Part shown: piece after piece, positions 46,505 through 56,069 of the stretch | Layout of the letters: each line of letters begins with the position of its first letter | Numbering within the stretch: position 1 is the stretch's first letter | Position numbers and translations under genes: made by a program | The notes under the pieces: generated by a model | Database searches by the model: none | The model's input: the letters and a program-made list of their open reading frames with translations, nothing else | Told to the model about the DNA's origin: nothing | Assembly (NCBI GenBank): GCA_025457665.1 | Contig: JALOTY010000015.1 | Coordinates: 1-58,849, forward strand | DNA from: Akkermansiaceae bacterium | GTDB taxonomy: Bacteria > Verrucomicrobiota > Verrucomicrobiia > Verrucomicrobiales > Akkermansiaceae | DNA length: 58,849 nt | Direction: 5' to 3'

Positions 46505-48061
46505 TCACGAATCGGAATAGCCAAAGGCCTCGAGAAGGGGGCGGAGTTTGGATTCGTGGGGGCTCAGCCAGGAAGCGTAGCGTTGCCAGCGACCGATGGA
46601 TCGGGAGTGGATGGGTTTCAGGACCTGCTGATGAGTGGGGGATTTGACAAACTTCTTCTGGGCATGGGCTGCGGGATCCGCCTGGGCACTGTGCCAATCG
46701 AGACCGAGAAAATGGGTCGTGGATTGGGCAATCTCCACGGGATTTGAGATCAGGTCTTCGTAGCGGATCTCAAGAAATGGCTGGGCAAGCTTTTCCCTCA
46801 ACTCCAGCCAGCCATTCATGGCGAATCGATATTGGTCGACGCATTCCTCAAGGGTCAGCCAATTGACGCTCCATGGAGTGGGATCGGTGTGCTGGAAGTA
46901 GGCGCTCAGGCAGACGTCCCGGGGATCGCGGAGCATCACCATCAGCTTGGAACAAGGCAGGGTCCGGGCGATCCGACCGATGCTCACGGTGAGTCCGGGA
47001 TTCTTGTCGAGCAGGAGCTTGTCGGGCGATGCCTCAGTGGATTCCCCTGAGAGACGGCGGAAGTAGTCGGCTCGAAATTCCTCCAACTCGTGATCCGCCC
47101 GCTCACGCACCCAGCTCCCGAAATCCATCGCGGGAGAAACCATTTCATGTCGTTGCACGAGGGCGGAATCGATGCATTTCGAATAAATGTCGCTTTCCTC
47201 AATGCTGACCAGTCGCGGGTGCGCATCGAGCATCTGCTCCAGCAGCGTGGTGCCGCTGCGGGGGTGGCCTAACAGAAATGCATGTGCGGGCGAGACCCGG
47301 CCAGAGGCTTCGGCATGCCAGCGCCGCGCATCGTCGGCGGAGAATCGATTGGCCTCCGCATGCCATTTCCGCCACGCCGGACGCTGGTGGCGAAACCGCG
47401 CCACGAGGGGGGATGTGGCTTCGATCGACTTGGCGAGGTGCAGTGCTTTCATGGCATCCCCCGGGAGATCCATCTCATCGCAAACCGTGCCCAGCAGATA
47501 GGCACAAGACGCGCGGAATGGAGGAGGGAGGGAAGGATGGTTCTGGGTGAGGTCGCTCAGGATTTGTCTGGCGGATGCAGGATCCTGCTCACGGCAGAGA
47601 CGAGCCCTGACGGCCCGCACCTCCGGGATATGCGGGGCCAAGCTTTCCGCTGCATCGAGAAATTCTTCAGCTTCCTGCCGTTGCCCACTGCGCAAGCTCA
47701 GCGCGGCAAGGCGTGAACCGGCCACGGCCTTCACGAGCGGTCTGGAATCCGCCAGCAGTTGCCTGAAGCATTCCGTGGCGGCATCGAATGCCCCGATCTT
47801 CTGAAGCTCCTCGCCCAACTGGTCGATCAAGGCCGGCTCCGCCGCGATGATACTGCGGAGTTTCGCGATGACTGGAGCAGCCTCATCCGCTCGACGCAAG
47901 CGATGCAGGCATTTCGCCTTTTCTAACAGAATGCCGGGATGCGAGGGGTGACGACGGCAGGCCTCCTGGATCAGTGTCAGGGCAAGTACATCGTTTCCGC
48001 TATCTTTCGCCGCCGCGGCGAGTTGCTGAAGGCGGTCGTCGGAGAGTGAATCGACATTCAT
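46505..48061 (-). CDS. TPR-containing sulfotransferase
   Basis: The first ~230 residues are helical tetratricopeptide-like repeats (ALTLIQEACRRHPSHPGILL, FDAATECFRQLLADSRPL, RQEAEEFLDAAESLAPHIPE). A sulfotransferase domain follows: the 5'-phosphosulfate loop LGHPRSGTTLLEQMLDAHP at about 264-282 and the 3'-phosphate site LRDPRDVCLSAYF near 385. Length 518. Family members transfer sulfate from PAPS to carbohydrates or peptides; TPR-sulfotransferase fusions occur in Proteobacteria and Verrucomicrobiota. A sulfate uptake operon is encoded 5 kb away, but PAPS synthesis genes are not in this window. No signal peptide, cytoplasmic. Confidence 0.88.
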   Translation of the reverse strand: MNVDSLSDDRLQQLAAAAKDSGNDVLALTLIQEACRRHPSHPGILLEKAKCLHRLRRADEAAPVIAKLRSIIAAEPALIDQLGEELQKIGAFDAATECFRQLLADSRPLVKAVAGSRLAALSLRSGQRQEAEEFLDAAESLAPHIPEVRAVRARLCREQDPASARQILSDLTQNHPSLPPPFRASCAYLLGTVCDEMDLPGDAMKALHLAKSIEATSPLVARFRHQRPAWRKWHAEANRFSADDARRWHAEASGRVSPAHAFLLGHPRSGTTLLEQMLDAHPRLVSIEESDIYSKCIDSALVQRHEMVSPAMDFGSWVRERADHELEEFRADYFRRLSGESTEASPDKLLLDKNPGLTVSIGRIARTLPCSKLMVMLRDPRDVCLSAYFQHTDPTPWSVNWLTLEECVDQYRFAMNGWLELREKLAQPFLEIRYEDLISNPVEIAQSTTHFLGLDWHSAQADPAAHAQKKFVKSPTHQQVLKPIHSRSIGRWQRYASWLSPHESKLRPLLEAFGYSDS

Positions 48062-48087
48062 GAATCCTAACCTTCTCCTGCGAATTC

Positions 48088-48127
48088 GGAAAAATCAAAC
48101 CCTGCCTCCGATGACTCAGAGGCAGGG
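48088..48127 (-). terminator. intrinsic terminator of the autotransporter-repeat gene
   Basis: On the minus strand a perfect 9-bp stem CCCTGCCTC / GAGGCAGGG encloses a 10-base loop and is followed by TTTGATTTTT. It lies 23 bases after the stop of the giant secreted protein. Confidence 0.85.
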
Positions 48128-48150
48128 TGGATCATCGTTTCGAAGGCAAC

Positions 48151-51100
48151 TCAAGGAATGACGATGCGGAGGCGGGCGAAGAGCCGCGAGTCCACCGCGA
48201 GTGCGCGCGGGATTTTCACCTCCACGCTGTCGATCCCGGCACCGAAACCGTCGTTGGTTTCCGTGATGACGACGCCATCGACTCCGTGCACCGCAGTGGT
48301 CCATGCTCCAAGGCTCGATCCATATTGGATGGTGGGTCCGTAGGAAACCGAATCATCGGTGCGGCGGTAGGTCACGATCAGATAGGTCGCATCCGAACCG
48401 ATCGTGGGGAGCAGTCCGTTGGAGTCGGAGCCCGGGCCGGAAGGATCGCCACCAATCACGAATTCGACACCATTGGGAACGCCATCGCCATCGGAGTCCA
48501 CGTCGCCGCCGGCACCCGTGATGCCGTTGATCGATTCCCAGCTATCATAGGGATCGGCGGCTTCGGTGGTTACGACGACCTCCTTGGTGGCGGCCTTGAT
48601 TTGAACCGAGTATCCCGGTGGCAGTCCATTGACCGTGGCAAAGTTTCCTGTGGCCGTACCGGTGTAAGTGGCGATGACATAAGTCGGCTCCGTGGCTCCG
48701 CCTCCAATTTCGGTGAGGTTCAGTGTGCCGCCGGTCAGATCGAGGTCGCCCTCGACTTCGAGTTTGTCGTGAAAGATCCCATCGATTTCGCAATCAAATG
48801 CACCGGCGATCGAGAGACTCCCTGTGGCCAGCGGAGAAGTGTCCGGCGAGGGGGAAATGGCTCCGCCGCCCAGCACGGAAACCGGTCCGGCGATCGCTCC
48901 ATCGCCAGAGAGGACCGCGGTGGATGCCACGGTGACGGCGGTGTTCCCAAGCGAGCCCTCGATCACCAGCGTGCCGCCATTGACATTGGTCGCACCGGTG
49001 TAGCTCTGGGTTCCCGTGATCACCATCACTCCGGCTCCCGTCTTGGTGATCGGGAAAGTGTTGGAGGCGGTATCGAAAGTTGAATTGAAAACGAGGTCTT
49101 CATCGGCGGCTCCATCCTCGACATTGAAGAGGAAGTTGGAATTCACCCTTTGGAAATTCACGCCGTTGATGATCGACGAGTCGCCAGAAGCAAAGGTCTT
49201 CAACTCGAACGCATAATCCGCCCGGATCTGAGGGTTGGCACCGTTGGCATTGATGGTGGCACCTGTCATGTTGATCTTGTCGAGGTATTGCTCCTGACCG
49301 ATCGTGAAAAGGCCGCCATTCAGATTGATGATGGGCGAGGCGGTGAAAGCTCCGCCGAGGGCGTGGAAGACCCCCGAAGGGATCACCAGTTCAGCCCCGG
49401 CTTCGACCGTGATGAAAGGGAGGTCGAGGTCTGCATTGAAGGCTCCGGTGTTGGCCACCAAGCGACCGGCTTCGACCACGATGCCGGTATCCTCGAAGCC
49501 ATTCCCGCTGCTGTATCCTTGAATCGCAAGCGTGCCTTCTCCGGATTTCGTGAGAGTGCCGCCGCCTTTCAAGGGCGCGGTGAGAGTGGTGGTGATGCCG
49601 GTGTTGACCTCAAGCTCCGCCGCGCCGCCGGTGAGTCGAAGATTGCGCGCAATATTGAAGGAAGTGGCGGGCTCGACGATGGCACCTGGCCCCAGTCTGA
49701 TGGCACTGGTGCCTGTGCCGAGGCTGGTGGCCGTGCCGAGAACAACCCTGCCCTCCTGGAGGTTCACGTCACCGCTGAAGGTGTTTGATCCAGGCAAGGA
49801 GAGCTTGGCTGAGCCGAACTTGGTGAGCGAGGTGCCGCCGGCGATGGGTGAACCGGTGAACGAGTAGTCCGTGACACTGTTGTCCACAACCATCGAAGCG
49901 GGCTTGATGGAGCCGCTGAGAGTGACGTTTCCAACCGCCGAGCTATCATCAAAGGTGATCACATCGAACTCGTAGAAATTCGATGCCACGGTCGAAGGAA
50001 GTGCGCTGCCCAGCTTCCAGTTGGCGGTGGTGTTGACGTCCCAAACGGCACTGCTGCTGCCGGTCCAAATGAGTTCATCGGCACTGTCGATTTTCACGAT
50101 GACCTGGCTGTTGACCGGATCATCGATGACCGAGGCGCTGTAATGCGGATTCGGCAGCGAAGCGCTCAGTCCGGCAAGCCCGAGGCCGGTCAACGAGGAG
50201 TATTTCAGCACAGGGAATTCCTGTCCCACGGTGAGAGCTTGGGAGGGGATCACCGAGACGGTGGACGCAGAGATGACGTTCAGAGTGAGGACATCCAGCG
50301 TATCGAATGCAGTGCCGACGCGGAAACCGAGATTGCCGCCGTCGAGATCCACATCACTCACCAAACTCACGCCCGGAGCTGCGGATGTGCCCGCACCAAG
50401 CGAGCCACCGCTGTTCACAATGATCTTGCTGTTCGGCAGGTTTGCCCCTGGAAGCAGGGTGCCGCCATCGACCACGGTATCGCCGCTGTAGTTCACCGTG
50501 CCCGAGAGCGAGAGGGTTCCAGCTCCGACCTTTGTGATGCCGGCGGTGGTGCTTTCGGTAATGCTGCCGTGCAGGGAGATCACGCGCTCGGTCACACCAT
50601 CTGCCGAATCAAGGGTATCGACCGTGATGTCTCCGGTGAGGGTGATCGACTTGGTGGAAGTCCAGTTCGAGAATGCCCCGAGCGTGGCCCCGCCGGCATT
50701 GATGGATTTGTTGGAAGCATTGTTGATGCCGCCTGCGCCGAGATTGAGCCTGCCTCCGGTGAGGTTGTAGGCGGCGGTGTTGTTGCGTCCGTTGGCGAGG
50801 TTGATGCCATTGATGTTGGCCGTTCCACCGCTTTGGTTGAACTGAACATTCGAACGATCCCAACCCAGGCTGAGGCGGGCGCTGGGGGAATTCAGCGTGC
50901 CTCCGGAAAGTCCGTAAACGCAGGTGCTTCCATACCCCCAGTGACCCAGCAGAAATGAGGCCGAGGTGCCGTTGTCGTTGCTTCCGGTGATGTTGAGGGT
51001 GCCGCCGCTTTGGCTGACGGTATTTTCGGTATAATACCAATCGGCCATCACGAAACGGTCCACCGTGACATCGGCCCCTGCGATGATGTCGAGATCCTGG

Positions 51101-51696
51101 ACGCTGCCTGTGTTGTTCCAGCCGAAGGTCAATCCGCCGGAGATGACATCGACGTTTCCGCCCAAGACCACCTTGCCGCCTTCGATCCGGACCCCGCCGC
51201 TGAAGCTATTGTTGCCGAGGAGGTTGAGCGTGCCGCTGCCGACCTTGCGAATGCCACCCGTTCCGGTGATGGGAACATTGATGAAGGCATTCGAAATCAC
51301 TCGGAAGGGACTGCCTGGATCGGTGATGGAGAGGGAACCGGTGCCATCGATGGTGGGAGTTCCTTCCTCGACATTGATCCCCGCGATGGCCTGCGCTGCC
51401 GAGGTGGTGACCGTGAACGGATCGGTCGCCTCCGTGCCGGCAGAGAAGACCGCGACATCACCGCCACCGGCCCAGTTCGATGTCACGGCTTCACCACTCC
51501 CGGACGTGCTCCAGTTCGCGTCTTCCCAGTTTCCCGACGGCGCGATCCCTCCCGGGCCGGCCACGTCCCCATTGATGTCCCAGAAGACATCGGCCGCCGT
51601 CGCGGAGAAGGTTCCGAGCAGCGTCGCGGCCGTGAAACAGGCGGTCCTTGAACCCTGATGGATGCGAATGAATGGATTGCTAAGTGGCGCTTTCAT
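48151..51696 (-). CDS. giant secreted autotransporter-associated beta-strand repeat protein
   Basis: The 1181-residue product begins with a long signal region (MKAPLSNPFIRIHQGSRTAC to SATA). The rest is Gly/Asn/Ser/Thr-rich beta-helix with many copies of the autotransporter-associated strand pattern: KVGSGTLNLLGNNSFSGGVR, KVGAGTLSLSGTVNYSGDT, KFGSAKLSLPGSNTFSGDVN, KSGEGTLAIQGYSSGNGFED, KTGAGVMVITGTQSYTGATN. Each is followed by a variant of GGxLVxG. The end has VDSDGDGVPNGVEFVIGGDP and a terminal module shared with two other proteins, finishing RLFARLRIVIP. No autotransporter barrel is present, so secretion must rely on another route. Cell-surface or matrix role is inferred. Confidence 0.88.
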   Translation of the reverse strand: MKAPLSNPFIRIHQGSRTACFTAATLLGTFSATAADVFWDINGDVAGPGGIAPSGNWEDANWSTSGSGEAVTSNWAGGGDVAVFSAGTEATDPFTVTTSAAQAIAGINVEEGTPTIDGTGSLSITDPGSPFRVISNAFINVPITGTGGIRKVGSGTLNLLGNNSFSGGVRIEGGKVVLGGNVDVISGGLTFGWNNTGSVQDLDIIAGADVTVDRFVMADWYYTENTVSQSGGTLNITGSNDNGTSASFLLGHWGYGSTCVYGLSGGTLNSPSARLSLGWDRSNVQFNQSGGTANINGINLANGRNNTAAYNLTGGRLNLGAGGINNASNKSINAGGATLGAFSNWTSTKSITLTGDITVDTLDSADGVTERVISLHGSITESTTAGITKVGAGTLSLSGTVNYSGDTVVDGGTLLPGANLPNSKIIVNSGGSLGAGTSAAPGVSLVSDVDLDGGNLGFRVGTAFDTLDVLTLNVISASTVSVIPSQALTVGQEFPVLKYSSLTGLGLAGLSASLPNPHYSASVIDDPVNSQVIVKIDSADELIWTGSSSAVWDVNTTANWKLGSALPSTVASNFYEFDVITFDDSSAVGNVTLSGSIKPASMVVDNSVTDYSFTGSPIAGGTSLTKFGSAKLSLPGSNTFSGDVNLQEGRVVLGTATSLGTGTSAIRLGPGAIVEPATSFNIARNLRLTGGAAELEVNTGITTTLTAPLKGGGTLTKSGEGTLAIQGYSSGNGFEDTGIVVEAGRLVANTGAFNADLDLPFITVEAGAELVIPSGVFHALGGAFTASPIINLNGGLFTIGQEQYLDKINMTGATINANGANPQIRADYAFELKTFASGDSSIINGVNFQRVNSNFLFNVEDGAADEDLVFNSTFDTASNTFPITKTGAGVMVITGTQSYTGATNVNGGTLVIEGSLGNTAVTVASTAVLSGDGAIAGPVSVLGGGAISPSPDTSPLATGSLSIAGAFDCEIDGIFHDKLEVEGDLDLTGGTLNLTEIGGGATEPTYVIATYTGTATGNFATVNGLPPGYSVQIKAATKEVVVTTEAADPYDSWESINGITGAGGDVDSDGDGVPNGVEFVIGGDPSGPGSDSNGLLPTIGSDATYLIVTYRRTDDSVSYGPTIQYGSSLGAWTTAVHGVDGVVITETNDGFGAGIDSVEVKIPRALAVDSRLFARLRIVIP

Positions 51697-51949
51697 GGTG
51701 GTTTTTGGGTATCGATGGTCAGGAAAAGGTCTGAAAAACGAGAGAAGGTTCGGTCCGATCAATGTCGAGCGGATGAATTCCCTAGAATGCAGATTACCCA
51801 GCATGCCACGGCACTTTTTGCGCCATTTCCAGCGTCAAGTTCGCACTTGGGCAAAAATACGCAGGTTAAAAGGCATAAAATGAGGGTGGCGCGCCGGATT
51901 ATGGGGATTGGCGGTTGACTTGGCGTGGGCTCGGGATGAGCTGGCAGGC
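51697..51949. other. 253-base divergent intergenic region
   Basis: Lies between the giant secreted protein gene (minus) and gluconokinase (plus). It is clearly A+T-richer than flanking genes from about 51700 to 51900, as expected for promoters and a leader. TTGACG (minus strand, 51833-51838) may be a -35 element but I found no matching -10 at suitable distance. No coding frame with conserved character. Confidence 0.35.
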
Positions 51950-52462
51950 ATGCCGATTCGCCATGCGTTTGCCTTGGTTTTGATGGGGGTCAGTGGGTGC
52001 GGGAAGTCCACGGTCGGTCGCTTGGTGGCCTCACGGGCCGGCTGTGAGTTTGCCGATGCGGACGATTTCCATCCGCCGGGGAATCTCGCGAAGATGTCGT
52101 CGGGCGAGGCCTTGACCGATGAGGACCGGGGCCCATGGCTGGAGGCATTGCGGGACCACATCCGCGAAAGAAATGAGAGGGGAAAGACCCTTGTCCTGGC
52201 CTGTTCGGCTTTGAAAAAAAGCTACCGCGACAAACTCCGCGAGGCCGGTCCGCAGGTTGTCTTTGTGCATCTTTCGGCATCGCGGGAACTGCTGTTAGAG
52301 CGTCTGCAAAATCGTCCGGGGCATTTTTTCCCGGTGTCTTTGCTCGACAGTCAATTCGAGGCCTTGGAGCTGCCCACGCAGGCTCTGGTGCTCGATGCAG
52401 CGGCGCCGCCCGACGATCTGGCGCTCCAAATCCTGGTGCCTTTCTTCAATCGCCTCCCTTGA
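51950..52462 (+). CDS. gntK: gluconokinase
   Basis: A 170-residue P-loop kinase with Walker A MGVSGCGKSTVGRLVA, the gluconokinase-specific FADADDFHPPGNLAKMSSGE, LTDEDRGPWLEALRDH, and LACSALKKSYRDKLR. The arginine-rich segment and FHPPxNxxKM motif are diagnostic. It phosphorylates gluconate to 6-phosphogluconate. ATG at 51950 is chosen; an in-frame TTG at 51908 would add an unconserved extension. It stands apart from other sugar-acid genes. Confidence 0.94.
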   Translation: MPIRHAFALVLMGVSGCGKSTVGRLVASRAGCEFADADDFHPPGNLAKMSSGEALTDEDRGPWLEALRDHIRERNERGKTLVLACSALKKSYRDKLREAGPQVVFVHLSASRELLLERLQNRPGHFFPVSLLDSQFEALELPTQALVLDAAAPPDDLALQILVPFFNRLP

Positions 52463-52475
52463 GCCAGCCGACTCT

Positions 52476-53279
52476 TCAATCCGGGATCACATGAGCCACC
52501 CAGGCGATCATTTTTGCCCCGGGGATCAGGAGGAAGTGCGAAAGAACGGTGCCTAACAGTCGGCTGGCTGCCATGCCGACGACGGCGGCGCGCAGGCGCA
52601 TGTCCGAGCTTTCCTTGCCGGTGGCCGTGGAATCGGTGACGTAAGAGAGGTAGGGATCGACAAACGCAAAGAGCAGGATCGTGCCGATGAAATTCACGAC
52701 AGCCGAAAGCTGGCCGGTGGTCATGCGGAGTTCCGGAGCGAAGACCCCGGCGTAGAGGGAGCTGAGGACCCCGGTGGTGAGAAGGGCGGTGCCGCCGACG
52801 TTGAGAAGAAAGACGTTCCATGGCAGGCGGACGCCACTCTTGAAGTAGGAGAAATTCCTGATCGATGGCACCGCGATCGAAGTCCGGATGTAGGACCACC
52901 CCTTGGGGCTCATGGCGCGGACGACGAGCTTGCCAACGGAGGGAAAGCGATCGAAGGACGACACCATCGATGACACATAGCGCTGGAAGCTGGGAATCGC
53001 GAGGAGTCCGAGCAGGGTGGCGACGCTGGTGGAGATGATGAGCCAGTGGAAATCGCTTTCGAGGGTCGTCGTTTCCCCGTGGAGTTGGGATTCCACCCGT
53101 TTCGAGAGACTGGGGGTCAGCAGCGTGTTGGCACTTCGCGAAACGAGGACGAGGAGGTTGAAGAGCGAGAGGCAGAAGGCGATTTTCCCGGTCCGCGCCC
53201 CGGCGATGCGGACACCATAGGAAAGGGTGGAGACGAGGTGGGTGACTCCGAGGAAGAAGCAGAGAAGGAGAATGGACAC
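52476..53279 (-). CDS. amj: Amj-like lipid II flippase
   Basis: The 267-residue protein has six to eight hydrophobic segments and reads THLVSTLSYGVRIAGARTGK, then IAFCLSLFNLLVLVSRSANT, matching the beginning of the Amj (YdaH, DUF2837) family. Further segments include FHWLIISTSVATLLGLLAIP and VVNFIGTILLFAFVDPYLSY. Amj flips lipid II in Bacillus when MurJ is inhibited. Its presence in a Gram-negative background suggests a back-up or replacement flippase. Family assignment is by memory of the N-terminal block, not by profile. Confidence 0.8.
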   Translation of the reverse strand: MSILLLCFFLGVTHLVSTLSYGVRIAGARTGKIAFCLSLFNLLVLVSRSANTLLTPSLSKRVESQLHGETTTLESDFHWLIISTSVATLLGLLAIPSFQRYVSSMVSSFDRFPSVGKLVVRAMSPKGWSYIRTSIAVPSIRNFSYFKSGVRLPWNVFLLNVGGTALLTTGVLSSLYAGVFAPELRMTTGQLSAVVNFIGTILLFAFVDPYLSYVTDSTATGKESSDMRLRAAVVGMAASRLLGTVLSHFLLIPGAKMIAWVAHVIPD

Positions 53280-53381
53280 GGCGGGCGGGCCGGGGTTGGG
53301 GACCGGCCGGGGCCGATGGTGTCTTTCCTGAGGCGCGCTGCAAGCGCGGGTTTTGGGGAGGTCGGGGATGGCGAGAGACGA

Positions 53382-54392
53382 TCAAGACTCCGGCAGGCCC
53401 TCCGCAGCTTGCGGTTTCCTCCGACTGGAAGGGAAGCGGAGGCCGATGACATCGCCTTGGGAAATGGCCATTTGATCGACCTGATCGCGGCCTGCCCAGA
53501 CTTCAATTTCCCGTTTGGAACCTTTTTCCGGGACGATTGAAAGACGGGCGATGGGACCGGCGACGAAAAGGTGACTCACCCTGCCAGTGAGATCCACGCC
53601 CTCTTCCGCGGCGAAGCGGAGTTCGATTTCGTGGGGGCGGACGTAGCGGTCGTCCGCGAGCTTGTTTACCTCGCCCAGGAATTCGTAAACGAAGGAAGTA
53701 CGAGGATGATCGTAGATCTCCTGGGGCGGGCCGGATTGCTCGATCCTGGCATTGCGCATGACGACGACCTGGTCAGCGAGTTCGAGGGCTTCTTCCTGAT
53801 CGTGGGTGACGAAAAGGGTGGTGAGGCCGATTTCATCGTGAAACTGCCGGAGCCATCGCCGCAAATCCTTGCGGACCTGGGCATCGAGGGCGCCGAAAGG
53901 CTCATCGAGCAGGAGGACCTTGGGCTGAATGGCCAGGGCACGGGCGAGTGCGACCCGCTGGCGCTGGCCCCCGGAGAGTTCGGAGGGTTTGCGATGATGA
54001 AGTCCTTCGAGTTTGACCAATTTCAGTAGGTCGAGCGCGCGTTCGTGGATCTCTTTTTTCGAAGGTCGGTCCTTGCGGGGCAGAACGGAAAGCCCGAAGC
54101 CGATGTTCTCCGCGACATTCATGTGTCGGAAGAGTGCGTAGTGTTGAAAAACGAAGCCGACCCCCCTCTGCCCGGCCGGAGTCATGGCGACATCCTCGCC
54201 ATGGAAGAGGATTCGACCCGCTCCGGGATCGGGAAATTCAAGACCCGCAATGATGCGCAGCAGAGTGGTCTTGCCTGATCCCGATGGCCCGAGAAGGGCG
54301 GTCAGCGAACCGTTCGGGACCTCCAGCGACACGTCGTCGAGCGCCTGATAGCTGCCGAAGGTTTTGTGGATGTTCTGGATGGAGACGGACAT
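53382..54392 (-). CDS. cysA: sulfate/thiosulfate ABC transporter ATP-binding protein
   Basis: The 336-residue ATPase has Walker [11 protein letters not shown]-loop [12 protein letters not shown], signature LSGGQRQR, Walker [13 protein letters not shown] and H-switch [23 protein letters not shown] and [17 protein letters not shown] are typical of CysA. The C-terminal regulatory (TOBE-like) part reads [11 protein letters not shown]. It energises sulfate import together with CysT and CysW, encoded just upstream on the same strand, two bases apart. Confidence 0.95.
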   Translation of the reverse strand: MSVSIQNIHKTFGSYQALDDVSLEVPNGSLTALLGPSGSGKTTLLRIIAGLEFPDPGAGRILFHGEDVAMTPAGQRGVGFVFQHYALFRHMNVAENIGFGLSVLPRKDRPSKKEIHERALDLLKLVKLEGLHHRKPSELSGGQRQRVALARALAIQPKVLLLDEPFGALDAQVRKDLRRWLRQFHDEIGLTTLFVTHDQEEALELADQVVVMRNARIEQSGPPQEIYDHPRTSFVYEFLGEVNKLADDRYVRPHEIELRFAAEEGVDLTGRVSHLFVAGPIARLSIVPEKGSKREIEVWAGRDQVDQMAISQGDVIGLRFPSSRRKPQAAEGLPES

Positions 54393-54394
54393 GA

Positions 54395-55234
54395 TCAGTG
54401 GCGGGTGTTAGAAGTGTGGCCGAGCAGATGCTCGATGAGCGTTTTCAAGCCGAGGGTCACAAGGGCGAGGAGGGCGAGGAGAGTGGCGGCGGCGAAGGCG
54501 GCGCTGAATTGGTATTCGTTGTAGAGCACTTCGATGTGGAGGGGCAGGGTGTTCGTTTTTCCGCGAATGTGGCCGGAAACGACAGATACCGCGCCGAATT
54601 CGCCCATGGCGCGGGCGTTGCAGAGCAGGACACCATAGAGGAGACCCCACTTGATGTTGGGCAGCGTGACCCTGCGGAACAATTGCCACCCGCCGGCACC
54701 CAGCGTGACGGCGGCCTCCTCTTGATCCGTGCCCTGGCTTTCCATGAGGGGGATGAGTTCGCGGGCAACAAAGGGAAAGGTCACGAACACCGTAGCCAGC
54801 ACGATGCCCGGGAGCGCGAAGATGATCCGGATGTCGTGTTCCATCAGCCATGGCCCGAACCAGCCTTTCGCGCCGAAGAGGAGGACAAAGACAAGACCTG
54901 CGATCACCGGCGAAACGGCGAAGGGGAGATCGATCATGGAGATGAGAAAGGCCCGCCCCTTGAACCGGAACTTGCTGATCAGCCAGGCGGCGGCAATCCC
55001 GAAGATCGTATTGAGCGGAACGGCAATCGCCGCAGCAAGAAGCGTGAGCTGGATTGCCGACCGTGCGGCGGGCTCCGTGAGGGCGTGGAAGAACACCGTG
55101 GCTCCGCGGCGGAAACCCTCGATGAAAACGGCGGCGAGTGGCAGCAGCAGGAACAGGGAGAGGATCGTGACGGCAAGTCCGATCAGCAGCCAGCGCACAG
55201 GGGCGGATTCGGTAGTGACAGGGCGGGATGTCAT
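54395..55234 (-). CDS. cysW: sulfate ABC transporter permease
   Basis: A 279-residue inner-membrane permease with six hydrophobic helices and the coupling (EAA) motif around [40 protein letters not shown] is typical of CysW. An ATG at 55234 lies nine bases after the cysT stop; an in-frame TTG at 55246 could add four residues. It pairs with CysT and CysA. The C-terminus ends in a basic tail. Confidence 0.93.
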   Translation of the reverse strand: MTSRPVTTESAPVRWLLIGLAVTILSLFLLLPLAAVFIEGFRRGATVFFHALTEPAARSAIQLTLLAAAIAVPLNTIFGIAAAWLISKFRFKGRAFLISMIDLPFAVSPVIAGLVFVLLFGAKGWFGPWLMEHDIRIIFALPGIVLATVFVTFPFVARELIPLMESQGTDQEEAAVTLGAGGWQLFRRVTLPNIKWGLLYGVLLCNARAMGEFGAVSVVSGHIRGKTNTLPLHIEVLYNEYQFSAAFAAATLLALLALVTLGLKTLIEHLLGHTSNTRH

Positions 55235-55242
55235 GATCGGAA

Positions 55243-56052
55243 TCAACGCGCGAGGCGTCTTTGGAGGAGGTTGATGAGGAAAAGCAGGATGAAAGAAACG
55301 ATCAACATGCCCGCTGCGATGACGGCGGCGGCTTCATACCGGAATTGCTCCAACTGCGAGACGATGAGCAGGGGGAGGATCTCGGTCTTCATCGGCAGGT
55401 TTCCCGATATGAAGATCACCGAACCGTATTCGCCAATCGCCCGGGCAAAGGCCAGGGTGAAGCCGGTGATCAGCGCGGGGGTGAGTGCCGGGAAAATGAT
55501 GCGACGGAAGGTTGTCCATCGGCTCGCTCCAAGAACCGCCGCGGCTTCCTCCAGTTCGGTGCCCAAATCCTCCATCACCGGTTGCACGGTTCGAACAACA
55601 AAAGGGAAGCCGATGAAGGTCAGGGCAATGAACACCCCGAAGGGAGAGTAGGCCCCTTGGATGCCGATTTCAGCGAGATATCTGCCCAGCCATCCGGTGG
55701 GGGCATAGATGGTGGTGAGCGTGATGCCCGCCACCGCCGTGGGCAGGGCGAAAGGAAGATCGACCATGGCATCGAGAACCCTTCTCCCGGGAAACTCGTA
55801 TCGAACCAAGACCCAGGCGACAAGAAGCCCGAGCACCATGCTTACCAGGGCGGCCGCGGCACTGGCACCGAAGGTGAGGCGGGCAGCCGCAAGCACCCGT
55901 GGCGAGCTGAGGATGTTCCACCATTCCTCCAAGCCCAGGCCCGCCGCCTTGATGAACAAGGCGGCGAGGGGGATGATAATGATGCTGCTGAGCCAGAAGA
56001 TGGTGATCCCCATCGAAAGCCCGAAGCCCGGAATGACACGTGGTTTGCCCAT
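55243..56052 (-). CDS. cysT: sulfate ABC transporter permease
   Basis: The 269-residue partner permease has six hydrophobic helices, with [40 protein letters not shown] and the coupling motif [40 protein letters not shown] is characteristic of CysT (CysU). It lies between the binding-protein gene (17 bases upstream) and cysW. All signs of a functional importer are present. Confidence 0.95.
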   Translation of the reverse strand: MGKPRVIPGFGLSMGITIFWLSSIIIIPLAALFIKAAGLGLEEWWNILSSPRVLAAARLTFGASAAAALVSMVLGLLVAWVLVRYEFPGRRVLDAMVDLPFALPTAVAGITLTTIYAPTGWLGRYLAEIGIQGAYSPFGVFIALTFIGFPFVVRTVQPVMEDLGTELEEAAAVLGASRWTTFRRIIFPALTPALITGFTLAFARAIGEYGSVIFISGNLPMKTEILPLLIVSQLEQFRYEAAAVIAAGMLIVSFILLFLINLLQRRLAR

Positions 56053-56069
56053 GAGGTCGTGAAGGTGTC

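Noticed and set aside
49016..50958. Several plus-strand frames of 80-270 codons opposite the giant repeat protein
   Set aside because: Their existence follows from the Gly/Thr-rich codon pattern of the minus-strand gene; no signal, motif or ribosome binding site supports them.
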